Notes: generated from the letters alone by a model not told the origin. Shown: positions 25,720 through 34,848, numbered from the stretch's first letter. The stretch: 64,000 nucleotides of DNA from Shimia sp965227725 (GCF_965227725.1 NZ_CBDDGH010000001.1:992001-1056000), one strand, 5' to 3'. Made by a program: numbers and translations.

Positions 25720-26833
25720 TCTGGTTCTCAAAGATGTGGCCAAGTCCTATGGCCAGGTGAATGTATTGAGCAACATCGATCTGGAGATCGAGAAAGGCGA
25801 ATTGATTGTCTTTGTCGGTCCGTCGGGCTGCGGCAAATCCACCTTGCTGCGGATGATCGCGGGGCTCGAACATATCACCGGCGGCACGCTGGAAATTGAC
25901 GGCACATTGGTCAACGATGTGCCGCCCAGCCAGCGCGGCATCGCCATGGTGTTCCAATCCTACGCGCTTTATCCGCATCTCACCGTGCGCGAAAACATGT
26001 CCTTTGCGCTCAAGATCGCGAAGATGAGCACGGCGGAGATCAATGAGCGCGTGGAGAAGGCCGCCAAAACCCTGCAGCTGCACAATCTGCTGGACCGTCT
26101 GCCGAAAGAACTCTCTGGCGGGCAACGCCAGCGTGTGGCCATTGGCCGTTCGATTGTGCGCGACCCAAAGGTCTATCTGTTTGATGAGCCGCTCTCCAAC
26201 CTTGATGCCGCACTGCGGGTAGCCACCCGCATCGAGATTGCGCAGCTTAAGGAAAGCATGCCGGACAGCACCATGGTCTATGTGACCCATGATCAGGTGG
26301 AGGCGATGACGCTTGCCTCGCGCATTGTGGTGCTGGCCGGTGGCGGCATTGCGCAGGTTGGCACGCCGCTAGAGCTGTATGAGCGTCCCGAAAATGAATT
26401 TGTCGCGCAGTTCATCGGCTCTCCGGCCATGAACCTGCTGCCCGGCAAAATCACCGGCACGGGCGAGACAACCACCGTGGCGCTGGATGCAGGTGGCACC
26501 GCCACATCGACGGTGCCATCGCGCGCTGAGGATATGGGGCGTGCCGTGAACATCGGCGTGCGCCCCGAAGATCTGGTAACCACCGATGGCCCCGCGATCT
26601 TCACCGGCACGGTCAATATCACCGAAGCTCTGGGAGAGGTCACCCTGCTCTATTTTCAGCCGCAAGGTGACGCGGATCCGGTGATCGGCAAGCTTCAGGG
26701 CATTCACCGCGACCTCAAAGGCCAGCAGGTGTCCATGACCGCAGACCCGGCCAAGGTGCATATTTTTGCCGACACGCAGTCGCTTCTCTATCGCGACCGC
26801 CCGATCAAATCGATCGCAACCAAGGCGCATTAA
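25712..26833 (+). CDS. aglK: Alpha-glucoside ABC transporter ATP-binding protein
   Basis: The 373-residue ATPase starts at the ATG at 25712, overlapping aglA by eight bases; longer in-frame starts run inside aglA and are rejected. Walker A GPSGCGKST (about 36-44), signature LSGGQRQR (about 133-140), Walker B VYLFDEPLSNLDAAL and THDQVEAMT are intact, followed by a TOBE-type C-terminal domain (about 240-365). It is the last gene of the agl operon. It is a clear paralogue of the ATPase at 9279-10376. Confidence 0.95.
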   Translation: MADLVLKDVAKSYGQVNVLSNIDLEIEKGELIVFVGPSGCGKSTLLRMIAGLEHITGGTLEIDGTLVNDVPPSQRGIAMVFQSYALYPHLTVRENMSFALKIAKMSTAEINERVEKAAKTLQLHNLLDRLPKELSGGQRQRVAIGRSIVRDPKVYLFDEPLSNLDAALRVATRIEIAQLKESMPDSTMVYVTHDQVEAMTLASRIVVLAGGGIAQVGTPLELYERPENEFVAQFIGSPAMNLLPGKITGTGETTTVALDAGGTATSTVPSRAEDMGRAVNIGVRPEDLVTTDGPAIFTGTVNITEALGEVTLLYFQPQGDADPVIGKLQGIHRDLKGQQVSMTADPAKVHIFADTQSLLYRDRPIKSIATKAH

Positions 26834-27136
26834 ACCGCGCCGAGGTGCATGGCCCTCATTTTAGGGTTGCTCTCTGCCCCTGCAGCACCCGCCGCAAAAC
26901 AGTGGTGCGGTGCGCAAAATCGTTGCAAACTAGGGGGATGCAACGCACCCAGCAAGAATCGCGCCGCCGGATTTCAGTGGGCCACAACCAGAGCAGCACA
27001 GGCTCTGCGCAAACTTACGAAAAATTTTTGACGAATTTGGCAGACCGCCCAAATTTCAACAGTTTTTTTACCTCTGTTAAATAGTCGTCAAGACGTTCCA
27101 TCTGTCGGCTTATCTAAGTCATTGGGGTTTATCGCA
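26834..27136. other. Intergenic region between aglK and the binding-protein/kinase pair
   Basis: No convincing gene in these 303 bases. An imperfect inverted repeat spans about 26904-26950 (GGTGCG plus TTGCA on the left, TGCAA plus CGCACC on the right) but lacks a T-run, so I do not call it a terminator. The A/T-rich 26998-27116 part probably holds the promoter for the next gene. Confidence 0.5.
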
Positions 27137-28042
27137 ATGCTGCGTCTTATCAGGTTGTTCGTCACATTGGCTGTCGCCGGTGTTCACTGCGCCCCGCATA
27201 TGTCGGTGGCGGAGACGTTGACCATTGGCACGATGAACCAGGGCATCCGCGCGCAGATGAAGATATATGAGCCTTTCGCGGCTTATGTTGAGGAAGAAAT
27301 GCGCGGCACCGCGGTGACCAATGTTCGGCTGATGGTGGTGTCCAGCGCCGATCAAATGGCGGATGCGATCAAACGCAACGAGGTCGACATCTTCATCGAC
27401 AGCCCGCTTGTGGCCGGCAAAGTGGCCAAGATGTCCGGCGCACAGCCATTTCTGCGCCGCCATCAGGAAACCGCAGGCCCCTATTTTTCGGTGATCATCG
27501 CCCATGTGAACAGCGGGATCACCACGCTGGACGATCTCGAAGGCAAGACCATTGCCTTCAGCGAACCGGAATCCTCGGCCGGCTTTCTGCTGCCCGCCCA
27601 CATCATTGTGCAACACGGCCTGCGTCTGCGTGAGAAGCTGAACCAGACGCAGGTTGCCGAAGAGGGTGAAGTGAACTTTGTGTTCTCCTCACACGATAAA
27701 AACACCATTTTTCTGATCGCCAGCCAGCGTGTGGACGCGGCGGCCACCAATCTGGATGCGTTTCAGGCCTTGCGCGCAGCCCGGCCGGGTGAGTATCGCG
27801 TCATCGCCAGTTCCGCAAAGTTTCCGCGTCAGGTGTTGTTGCATCGGGAGAGTTTGAACCCCGACACGCTCTCAGACGTACGCTCTGTGTTGCTGGGTAT
27901 GCAAGAGTCAGAAGAAGGTCGCAACGTGCTTAAAAAACTGCAGAACACCAGCGCGTTTGATGATTTTCCAGATGGTCGCAATCGGCTGTTTGAAAGGATC
28001 AACAAAATACTGAGCGACCTCGAAAAGGCGGGGATACAGTAG
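27137..28042 (+). CDS. PhnD-like periplasmic substrate-binding protein, probable sensor partner
   Basis: The 301-residue product begins MLRLIRLFVTLAVAGVHCAP, a signal peptide with likely cleavage near SVA-E (about residue 25). The mature part follows the phosphate/phosphite/phosphonate binding-protein pattern: LTIGTMNQGIRAQMKIYEPF, VSSADQMADAIKRNEVDIFI (about 77-96), TLDDLEGKTIAFSEPESSAG (about 131-150), then FVFSSHDKN and VDAAATNLDAF. No ABC permease or ATPase gene is adjacent; instead the next gene, one base away, encodes a membrane histidine kinase. A sensory role is therefore more likely than transport. The ligand is unknown. A weaker TTG start lies 15 bases upstream. Confidence 0.85.
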   Translation: MLRLIRLFVTLAVAGVHCAPHMSVAETLTIGTMNQGIRAQMKIYEPFAAYVEEEMRGTAVTNVRLMVVSSADQMADAIKRNEVDIFIDSPLVAGKVAKMSGAQPFLRRHQETAGPYFSVIIAHVNSGITTLDDLEGKTIAFSEPESSAGFLLPAHIIVQHGLRLREKLNQTQVAEEGEVNFVFSSHDKNTIFLIASQRVDAAATNLDAFQALRAARPGEYRVIASSAKFPRQVLLHRESLNPDTLSDVRSVLLGMQESEEGRNVLKKLQNTSAFDDFPDGRNRLFERINKILSDLEKAGIQ

Positions 28043-28043
28043 C

Positions 28044-30482
28044 GTGTCCGCAGAGAAGAAACGACCTTTGAGCTATTTTTCCCAGACATGGCAATCGATG
28101 ACCTACGGTCTTGGCCGTCGCATGACGCTGTACTTCGGCCTCATGATCGGCGCCTTTGTGACCACGCTGATCTATCTCAACACCCTGACCCAGCTGGAAC
28201 TGGTGCGCACGCGTTTCTCGGAGCGCTCGGACGCGCTGGGGATCCTGATCCAGGAAGTCACCCTGCCCTACCTCTTTGAGGGGCGTCCGGCGGAGCTCGA
28301 CATCATCTATCAGGAGCTGATGCGCCAGCCCGACATCCTAAGCCTCAAGTTTGTCGACCCAAACAGCTATCTGCTGGTGAACGGCGAAGAGGATGCCAAT
28401 GCGCTCTTTCTCAGCCGCGTCGAAGATCCGCTGATCACGCTGGCCACAGAGACCCAAACAACCAATATCATCTCCGAGGACAACCGCATTCAGGTGGCGG
28501 TGCCGGTGATCTATGGCAATGTGAACTACGGCACGATCCGCTTTGATCTGGATGGGGAACCGGCCAGCCGGGAAGTGAACCTTGTGCTGCGCCGGAACCT
28601 GCTTTTTGGCGTGTTTTTCACCCTCACCGGCGTCTTGCTGAGCATCTGGGTGTCGCGCCGTCTGACCGAGCCGCTGGCGCGTCTGAACAGCGCCACAAAA
28701 CGCGCCGCCAAAGGCAACCTCAATCAGTCCATTGTCATCCGCACCAATGATGAGGTCGAAAGCCTCGCAAACAGTTTCAACCTGATGCTGGGCAACCTGC
28801 GCGCCTGGGTGCAATCGCTGGAGGACACGCAGACCAAGCTTGAGGTGTCGGGCCGCGACCTGAACCTCAAGAACCAAGAGCTGCAAATCGCAGCGGAACA
28901 GGCCACAGCCGCCGAAAAGGCCAAATCCCAGTTCCTTGCGCGCATGAGCCACGAGATCCGCACACCGATGAACGGGGTGCTTGGCATGGCGGAGCTGCTG
29001 GCGGACACCGATCTGTCAGTGGATCAGCAAAACCTGCTAGAATCGATCCACAGTTCCGGCTCCACCCTGCTGCGGATCATCAACGACATTCTGGATTTCT
29101 CCAAGATCGACAGCGATCACATGACCCTGCGCGAAGAGGCCTACCGCCCCAGCGACGTGATCGAAAACACCGCGCAGATGCTCTCCTTTCAGGCCGCGCA
29201 GGCGGGCGTTGATCTGATCACACGGGTGGCGCCGGAACTGCCCAAATCCCTTATGGGCGACGACTCGCGCCTGCAGCAGATCATCATCAATCTTGTCGGC
29301 AACGCGCTGAAATTCACCGAAGAAGGCTATGTGCTGATCAACGCCACGCTCAAAAAGGATGACGGGCGCGAGGTGATGCAGGTGGATGTCTGCGACACCG
29401 GCATCGGCATCCCGAAAGACAAGCTTGAAACCGTGTTTGACCAGTTCACGCAAGTGGATGGCTCCTACAGCCGCCGCCATCAGGGCACCGGTCTGGGCCT
29501 TGCCATTGCCAAAGGCTTCACCGAACTCATGGGCGGGCGCATCTGGGTCACTTCTGAACTGGGCAAAGGCACCACGTTCAAATTCACAATTCCGATCAAA
29601 AAGCCTGACACGCCGCCGCCGCTGCATTCCGAGGACAGCGTCGATCTGGAAGGCCTCAGGGTTCTGGTTCTGCAATCCGAACCCACAGCGCTGTTTGTGA
29701 CCAAGGAAACCTTGAGCCAATGGGGGGCTGAGGCGCAGACCTTTGAGACCGCCGCCGCCGCGCTCAGCAGCCTGCGCGCCGCCACGGAGGCCAAGGAACC
29801 CTACGAGGTGATCATCACGGAAACCTCCCTGCCCGATATGGAGCAGGCCAAGCTCTTTGCCGAGCTCAAGGCGGCTCAGGGCCGCAAGAAGGCGCGTCTG
29901 ATCGTGGTCAAACCGATCAGCGAAGCGCTCAAGACCGACAAGGTGAAAACACCGCAGGCCGATGCCGAACTGCTGAAACCTGTGCTGACACCCAAGCTGC
30001 TGGCCGCCCTCGTGCCGGATGAAATCGACGCAGAAGAGGCCGCCGCACCCAAGGCCTTCTTTGCCGCCAATGGCGCGCCCAAACCCATCGCGCAGGAGCT
30101 TTCGGAGCTGCCTGAGGACAAAACCATCCTGATCGTGGATGACAACAAAACCAACCGCAAACTCATCGAAGTCTTCCTCACACGGCTTGGGATCAGCCAT
30201 TACTCCGCCAATGACGGGGAACAGGCGATCAACCGGTTCCGCACGCATCGCCCCGATCTGGTGCTGATGGATGTGAGCATGCCGGTGATGAACGGGCTGG
30301 ACGCGACCCGCGAAATCCGCGCGCTTGAGGCGCTTGGCGGTGCGGCCCGCAGCCAGATTGTCGGGCTGACAGCCCATTCCGCTCCCGAGGATCGGGAGGC
30401 CTGTCTGGAAAGCGGGATGGACGCGCATATGGCCAAACCGATCAAACTTCAGCAGCTCAAAAAGATCATTGCTGAACTTTGA
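28044..30482 (+). CDS. Hybrid sensor histidine kinase with degenerate first receiver
   Basis: The 812-residue protein starts at GTG 28044. Order: cytoplasmic lead; membrane segment about 29-51; periplasmic domain about 52-175; second membrane segment about 178-200; HAMP about 200-255; coiled coil; then HisKA with His303 in FLARMSHEIRTPMNG. The HATPase domain has NLVGNALKFTEEG, DTGIGIPKDK and GTGLGLAIAKGF. Receiver 1 (about 535-655) lacks the acidic pocket and has Glu593 (ITETSLPDM) where the phospho-Asp belongs. Receiver 2 (about 690-812) is complete: VDDNKTN, Asp743 in LMDVSMP, the Thr in GLTAHS and Lys in AKPIK. There is no Hpt domain, so an external Hpt is needed. It pairs with the PhnD-like protein encoded one base upstream. 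Confidence 0.93.
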   Translation: MSAEKKRPLSYFSQTWQSMTYGLGRRMTLYFGLMIGAFVTTLIYLNTLTQLELVRTRFSERSDALGILIQEVTLPYLFEGRPAELDIIYQELMRQPDILSLKFVDPNSYLLVNGEEDANALFLSRVEDPLITLATETQTTNIISEDNRIQVAVPVIYGNVNYGTIRFDLDGEPASREVNLVLRRNLLFGVFFTLTGVLLSIWVSRRLTEPLARLNSATKRAAKGNLNQSIVIRTNDEVESLANSFNLMLGNLRAWVQSLEDTQTKLEVSGRDLNLKNQELQIAAEQATAAEKAKSQFLARMSHEIRTPMNGVLGMAELLADTDLSVDQQNLLESIHSSGSTLLRIINDILDFSKIDSDHMTLREEAYRPSDVIENTAQMLSFQAAQAGVDLITRVAPELPKSLMGDDSRLQQIIINLVGNALKFTEEGYVLINATLKKDDGREVMQVDVCDTGIGIPKDKLETVFDQFTQVDGSYSRRHQGTGLGLAIAKGFTELMGGRIWVTSELGKGTTFKFTIPIKKPDTPPPLHSEDSVDLEGLRVLVLQSEPTALFVTKETLSQWGAEAQTFETAAAALSSLRAATEAKEPYEVIITETSLPDMEQAKLFAELKAAQGRKKARLIVVKPISEALKTDKVKTPQADAELLKPVLTPKLLAALVPDEIDAEEAAAPKAFFAANGAPKPIAQELSELPEDKTILIVDDNKTNRKLIEVFLTRLGISHYSANDGEQAINRFRTHRPDLVLMDVSMPVMNGLDATREIRALEALGGAARSQIVGLTAHSAPEDREACLESGMDAHMAKPIKLQQLKKIIAEL

Positions 30483-30566
30483 TATTGATCGCCGCTCGAG
30501 ACGCGCAAGCTATTGAAATTCCGCTCTTTGCCCTGCAACACTCGGCGAAGTTGCAAGGAGCGGAAC

Positions 30567-31814
30567 ATGGCGAAGACAACACAGCATGTTGTGGTGGTGG
30601 GCGCGGGCATCAATGGCGCGGCCACGGCGCTTTGGCTGCGGCGCGCAGGCTGTGAAGTGACGCTGATTGACAAGGGCGCGCCGGGCATGGGTGCCTCTTT
30701 TGGCAATGCCTGCCTGCTGGCCAGCTGCGCCATCCTGCCCAATGCAACGCCGGGTCTGGCCAAAAAGGCGCCGGGCTATCTGCTCAATCCTGATTTCCCG
30801 CTCTTCATGCAATGGGGCCACCTGCCCCGGCTGGTGCCTTGGTTGCTGAAATTCATGGGATATTCCAGCGACACCCATGTGCGCCGCATCACCCAGGCGC
30901 TGACAGATCTGATTGGTGACAGCGTCGAGCAACATAAGGCGCTCGCCGCGGGCACCGCGGCGGAGCGCTGGATCAAAGACACCGATTATCTCTTTGCCTA
31001 CAAAGACCGCGCCGCATTTGACGCCGACAGCTACGTCTGGGACATGCGCGCCGAGATGGGCTTTGTGCCCGACCTCGTTGAAGGGCAGGCGATACGGGAG
31101 ATGGAGCCCATTCTGGGCGGGGACATCGGCCTGCTCGCGGTCAACAAAGCCCATGGCTATATCCTCAACCCCGCGTCTTACGTGAAAGCGCTGGTGGAGA
31201 CGTTCACCGGCATGGGTGGCCGCTTTGTGCAGGCGGAGGTGCGGGATTTTGATCTCTCAGGGGGAGACATCTCCGCCGTTCTGACCGATCAGGGCCGCAT
31301 CGACTGTGACCGCGCGGTGCTTTCGTCCGGGATCTGGTCCAAGGATCTGGCGCACAAACTGGGCCTCACTGTGCCGCTGGAGGTCGAACGCGGCTACCAC
31401 GTCACCTACCGCAACCCGTCGGTGCAGCCCAACAATCCGATGATGATCGCGGACGCCAAGTTTGTGGCCACGCCCATGGATCAAGGGCTGCGCTGTGCCG
31501 GGATTGTCGAGTTTGGCGGCCTGTCAGAGCAGAAATCCAAAGCCCCGCTCAAGCTGCTGCGCCGCAAGGTGGCAGAGGTGTTCCCTGATCTGCGCGCTGA
31601 CAGCGAAGAGGAGTGGCTCGGCTTCCGCCCGACGCTGCCCGACAGCCTGCCGATGTTGGGAGAAATTGGCACAAGCGGTGTGTTTGCGGCCTTTGGCCAT
31701 CAGCACATCGGCCTCACAGGTGGTGCAAAAACCGGACGTCTGGTGGCGGATCTGATCACCGGCAAGACGCCCAACATGGACCTCGCGCCCTACCACCCGC
31801 AACGTTTCACATGA
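30567..31814 (+). CDS. FAD-dependent D-amino-acid dehydrogenase-like oxidoreductase (DadA family)
   Basis: The 415-residue protein has an N-terminal FAD-binding beta-alpha-beta motif, VVVVGAGINGAATALWLRRA (about 8-27), and the DadA/DAO fold with GASFGNACLL (about 41-50). It ends FGHQHIGLTGGAKTGRLVADL (shown: GHQHIGLTGGAKTGR), the usual C-terminal FAD contact. It would oxidatively deaminate a D-amino acid or related amine. AAGGAG lies just before the ATG at 30567, which rules out the longer in-frame start at 30513. The gene stands alone, closed by a terminator at 31815-31844. The substrate is not determined. Confidence 0.9.
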   Translation: MAKTTQHVVVVGAGINGAATALWLRRAGCEVTLIDKGAPGMGASFGNACLLASCAILPNATPGLAKKAPGYLLNPDFPLFMQWGHLPRLVPWLLKFMGYSSDTHVRRITQALTDLIGDSVEQHKALAAGTAAERWIKDTDYLFAYKDRAAFDADSYVWDMRAEMGFVPDLVEGQAIREMEPILGGDIGLLAVNKAHGYILNPASYVKALVETFTGMGGRFVQAEVRDFDLSGGDISAVLTDQGRIDCDRAVLSSGIWSKDLAHKLGLTVPLEVERGYHVTYRNPSVQPNNPMMIADAKFVATPMDQGLRCAGIVEFGGLSEQKSKAPLKLLRRKVAEVFPDLRADSEEEWLGFRPTLPDSLPMLGEIGTSGVFAAFGHQHIGLTGGAKTGRLVADLITGKTPNMDLAPYHPQRFT

Positions 31815-31844
31815 AACATCGCCCGCAACGTGGCGGGCGATGTT
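31815..31844 (+). terminator. Terminator between convergent dadA-like and hemY genes
   Basis: AACATCGCCCGC (31815-31826) and GCGGGCGATGTT (31833-31844) form a perfect 12-base stem around AACGTG, followed by CTAAGTTTTATT. It overlaps the end of the dadA-like gene and lies 17 bases from the hemY stop, so it may serve both strands. Confidence 0.85.
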
Positions 31845-31861
31845 CTAAGTTTTATTAAGGA

Positions 31862-33367
31862 TCAGGCGGATTTGCGTTCCGCTTCCGGTGTGGCCACCTC
31901 AGCTTCCACTGCTGAGCCTTCCACCACCTGATCATCCGCCTCCGAGACCTCTTCGGCATCTTCGACAGAGGAGTGTTCGGAGTGATCCTCCAGCGCACCG
32001 ATGATCAGTGGCAGCATGGCCGCGCTGGCCTGGCTCTGACCTTCGACTTCCGGCGGAGCCACCCAGCTCAGCGTGTCAAAGCTGTGGCAGGTCTCACAGG
32101 TTGGCGCCCATTCCGCATGGATGTGGCCACAGTTGTCGCACACCCATTGCGGGCCACGCGGCGCGCTCAGTGCTTTGGCGAGGAAACCTTTCACCACGGC
32201 GTCGCTTGAGCCTTCGCCACGTTCCACGGCCGCCATGATGGTCAGCACCCGCTGCGTGGCCGCACTCTCAACCAGATCGCCCAGCGCACGGCGTGCCGCC
32301 GGGAAATCTTCCGCCGCAATATAGAGCTCCGCCATGAGCATTTTGCTCTCGTCGTGCTCCGCCGTGGTCTTGATCAACGCGCCAAAGCGCTTGATGCGCG
32401 CCTCAGGCGTTTCATCAGGGGCGATCTCGGCAAAGGCAGCGGCAAGATCCGGATGCGGCTGCGTGTCCCAGGCTTTCTTGAGCAGGCGTGTCGCATAGCG
32501 CGCTTTGCCTTTCTCAATATAGCCGCGCGCCGCCAGAACCGCCGCAGGGATCAGATCCGGCGACAGACGGTTGGCCTCAATCGCCTGCTCCTGCGCCTCG
32601 ATCGAGGTGTCCTCGGCCATCACATCCTTGGCTTCCGACAGCGCCAGAACCGCATCGCGGCGGCGGTGCACATCGCGCGGCAGATTGCCGTGACGCAGCT
32701 TGGCGTTCAGCGTGCCACGGGCGCCTTTCCAGTCTTTGCTTTCGGTCTGAAGCCGCAGCAGCGTGTCCTGCACCTCTTCATGTCGCGGCTTCAGCGCAAA
32801 GGCGTTTTCCGCCAGCTTCAGCGCCACATCGGTGTCGCCTGCCGCCAGCTTCTGCTTCATCAGGCCGCGCACACCGACAAACCGCGTGCTCTCGTCATTG
32901 AGCAGCTTTTTGTAGGTTTCCTCGGCCTTTTTGGCGTCGCCATGCATCTCAGCAGCCTGCGCCACAATGAGGTTGGTCAGCTGCGGCTTCATCAACAGCC
33001 GTTCTGCGCGCCGCGCTTTGTCCATCGCGATGCGTCCTTCGCCGGAGGCCAGCGCCATGACGCTGTCAGACAACGCCTGATAGCCCTTTTGCTCGCGATT
33101 GCGGTCAAAATAGCGGCTGATCGCGGTTTCATCCCCGTTGAGGAATTTCAGAACCGCCACAAGGAAGCCCAGAAGCTTGATGCCCACCCAGACAGTGGCC
33201 ACCAGAGCGGCCAGCGCCAGCGCGGTCTGGAACGGGCCGAGGCTGTATTCCACCCCGCCCACGGTCAGCATCACGCCGCCTTCGCTTTCAAGCAGGTAAA
33301 TCGAGCCAAAGGTCAGCCCGGTGACAATGGCAACAAACGCAATAATTTTGATCAGGGACCAGAGCAT
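31862..33367 (-). CDS. hemY: HemY-domain membrane TPR protein with C-terminal zinc ribbon
   Basis: The 501-residue protein has two N-terminal membrane helices (about 6-25 and 44-66) in a HemY_N domain, then a long run of TPR-like helices (about 90-385). A C-terminal zinc ribbon, CDNCGHIHAEWAPTCETC (about 403-420), has a CxxC-x11-CxxC pattern, and an acidic tail ends the protein. This is the alphaproteobacterial protein found beside hemD and Mic60 and not the protoporphyrinogen oxidase also called HemY in Bacillus. The helices plus TPRs plus zinc ribbon recall LapB/YciM, which controls LPS synthesis. Its function here is not established; the name follows synteny. It ends 11 bases after the Mic60 gene in the same transcript. 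Confidence 0.88.
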   Translation of the reverse strand: MLWSLIKIIAFVAIVTGLTFGSIYLLESEGGVMLTVGGVEYSLGPFQTALALAALVATVWVGIKLLGFLVAVLKFLNGDETAISRYFDRNREQKGYQALSDSVMALASGEGRIAMDKARRAERLLMKPQLTNLIVAQAAEMHGDAKKAEETYKKLLNDESTRFVGVRGLMKQKLAAGDTDVALKLAENAFALKPRHEEVQDTLLRLQTESKDWKGARGTLNAKLRHGNLPRDVHRRRDAVLALSEAKDVMAEDTSIEAQEQAIEANRLSPDLIPAAVLAARGYIEKGKARYATRLLKKAWDTQPHPDLAAAFAEIAPDETPEARIKRFGALIKTTAEHDESKMLMAELYIAAEDFPAARRALGDLVESAATQRVLTIMAAVERGEGSSDAVVKGFLAKALSAPRGPQWVCDNCGHIHAEWAPTCETCHSFDTLSWVAPPEVEGQSQASAAMLPLIIGALEDHSEHSSVEDAEEVSEADDQVVEGSAVEAEVATPEAERKSA

Positions 33368-33377
33368 GAAATGACCT

Positions 33378-34775
33378 TCAGTTACTGTTTAGGGTTTGTG
33401 CCAGATCTTCGGCAGCTTGCGTGGCGTCAGCCCGGGTTTGCGCCTGCGCAACCCACTCTGCCATCACGGATTTCGGCCCCTCGGCCAATGTGTCGATCTC
33501 GCCCAGCGCTGTCGCCAGATCACCCGCCTTCAGGGCCGCTTCGGCCCGGCTGAGGATCGCATCTGTGTCGCTGCCTTCGCGGGCCTCAACAGAGCGTGCA
33601 CCAAACTGGGTTTTGAAGAAATTGCCAAGGGTGCTGCCTTGGGCATCATCCACCTTATCCGCCCGCGCCTTGGCCAGGGCCGCACGCGCCGCATCCGGAT
33701 AACTCTCGATCAGCGCTGAGAGCGGGATGATCCCGTCATCGGCAAACTGCTCCAGAACCGGCGCAACCTCCTGCCCGGTGGCAGACCGCAGATCAACCAC
33801 CGCAGCCCGATACGGCGCGCCGCTCTCAAGCGCGGCAACGATGCGCGTTACAGAAGAGCGCGCCAATGCCGTCTTGGCCGACAAATCCGCGCGGTCTTTC
33901 AACTCCGCCGCTTCCGCTTTCTGGGCCGCAACCAGATCTTTGAGGTCTTTCACCTCGCGCTCATAGGCGGCCACCGCCGCCGCGCCCAACCCTTCGGTCA
34001 ACGGGCGCTTTTCGATATCCATCAGGCGCGCTTCAAAAGTGGCCACCGCCTCAGACAGACTGCCCACATCCGCGCGCAACGTCTCAAGCGCGCTTGCTGC
34101 CGCATCCGCTGCGCCTTGCGCCCCGCTTGCCGCAGCAGAGCTTGCGCTCACACCGCCCTGCAGCTCAGCCAGCGTGGCATTCTGTGCTTCAAGCTGCGCG
34201 GTGAGCTCGGCAAGCGCCGCCTTGGTGTCGCCGTCAAGACCAAGCTGATCGCCAAAATAGATCGCCCCGCCAAATCCGATGACAGCCGCGATGACACCGC
34301 CAAACACCATCGGCACAAAGCCGCCGCGACGGGCGTCCTGTGGCGCGGGTGTTGGCGCTGCTGGCTCAGGCTTTTCAGAGGCGACGCGCTCAAACTCCGG
34401 CTCTTGCGCGGATGGCTCGTCTGCACTGTCCGGCGCGTCCTCAGAGAGATCAGTATCCGAAGCGTCTTCAGAGGCGTCCTCTTCCTCTGTTGCGTCAGCG
34501 GCCATGTCGTCCGCCTGATCCGCTGCCTCGACGCCGTCCTCAGGATCTTCGTCTGAAATTTGCTCAGCGGTCTCCGCTGTCTCCTCCAGGGTTGTCTCCT
34601 CAGTGGCCTCTACATCGGCCGTTTCAGGGGCCTCCGCTGCGATTTCCTCGGAAACCTCCTCAGCCTCCTCCGCGGCGCTCTCCTCCACTATTTCGGCATC
34701 TTCGATCGTGTCCGCGGCCTCCACCACCTCCACCTGATCCTTGTTCGGCTTGTCCGACTTGTCCGTGGTCCCCAC
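33378..34775 (-). CDS. Mic60/mitofilin-like inner-membrane protein (COG4223 type)
   Basis: The 465-residue product has a very acidic, Glu/Ala/Asp-rich N-terminal region (about 1-150), a single membrane segment about 155-180 (FGGVIAAVIGFGGAIYF), a coiled coil (about 185-290) and a C-terminal helical domain (about 300-465). That is the layout of alphaproteobacterial Mic60, the bacterial homologue of the mitochondrial cristae protein that shapes inner membrane and contacts outer-membrane partners. The gene lies between hemD and hemY, the usual position in this class. The low-complexity acidic head is repetitive and may vary in length between strains. Confidence 0.85.
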   Translation of the reverse strand: MGTTDKSDKPNKDQVEVVEAADTIEDAEIVEESAAEEAEEVSEEIAAEAPETADVEATEETTLEETAETAEQISDEDPEDGVEAADQADDMAADATEEEDASEDASDTDLSEDAPDSADEPSAQEPEFERVASEKPEPAAPTPAPQDARRGGFVPMVFGGVIAAVIGFGGAIYFGDQLGLDGDTKAALAELTAQLEAQNATLAELQGGVSASSAAASGAQGAADAAASALETLRADVGSLSEAVATFEARLMDIEKRPLTEGLGAAAVAAYEREVKDLKDLVAAQKAEAAELKDRADLSAKTALARSSVTRIVAALESGAPYRAAVVDLRSATGQEVAPVLEQFADDGIIPLSALIESYPDAARAALAKARADKVDDAQGSTLGNFFKTQFGARSVEAREGSDTDAILSRAEAALKAGDLATALGEIDTLAEGPKSVMAEWVAQAQTRADATQAAEDLAQTLNSN

Positions 34776-34848
34776 CGGTCACCCTTTCGAATCCGTTTTT
34801 GCAAATGCAGCACCAAGTCTAGGCGAGCGTGGCGACTCGCTCAATGCG

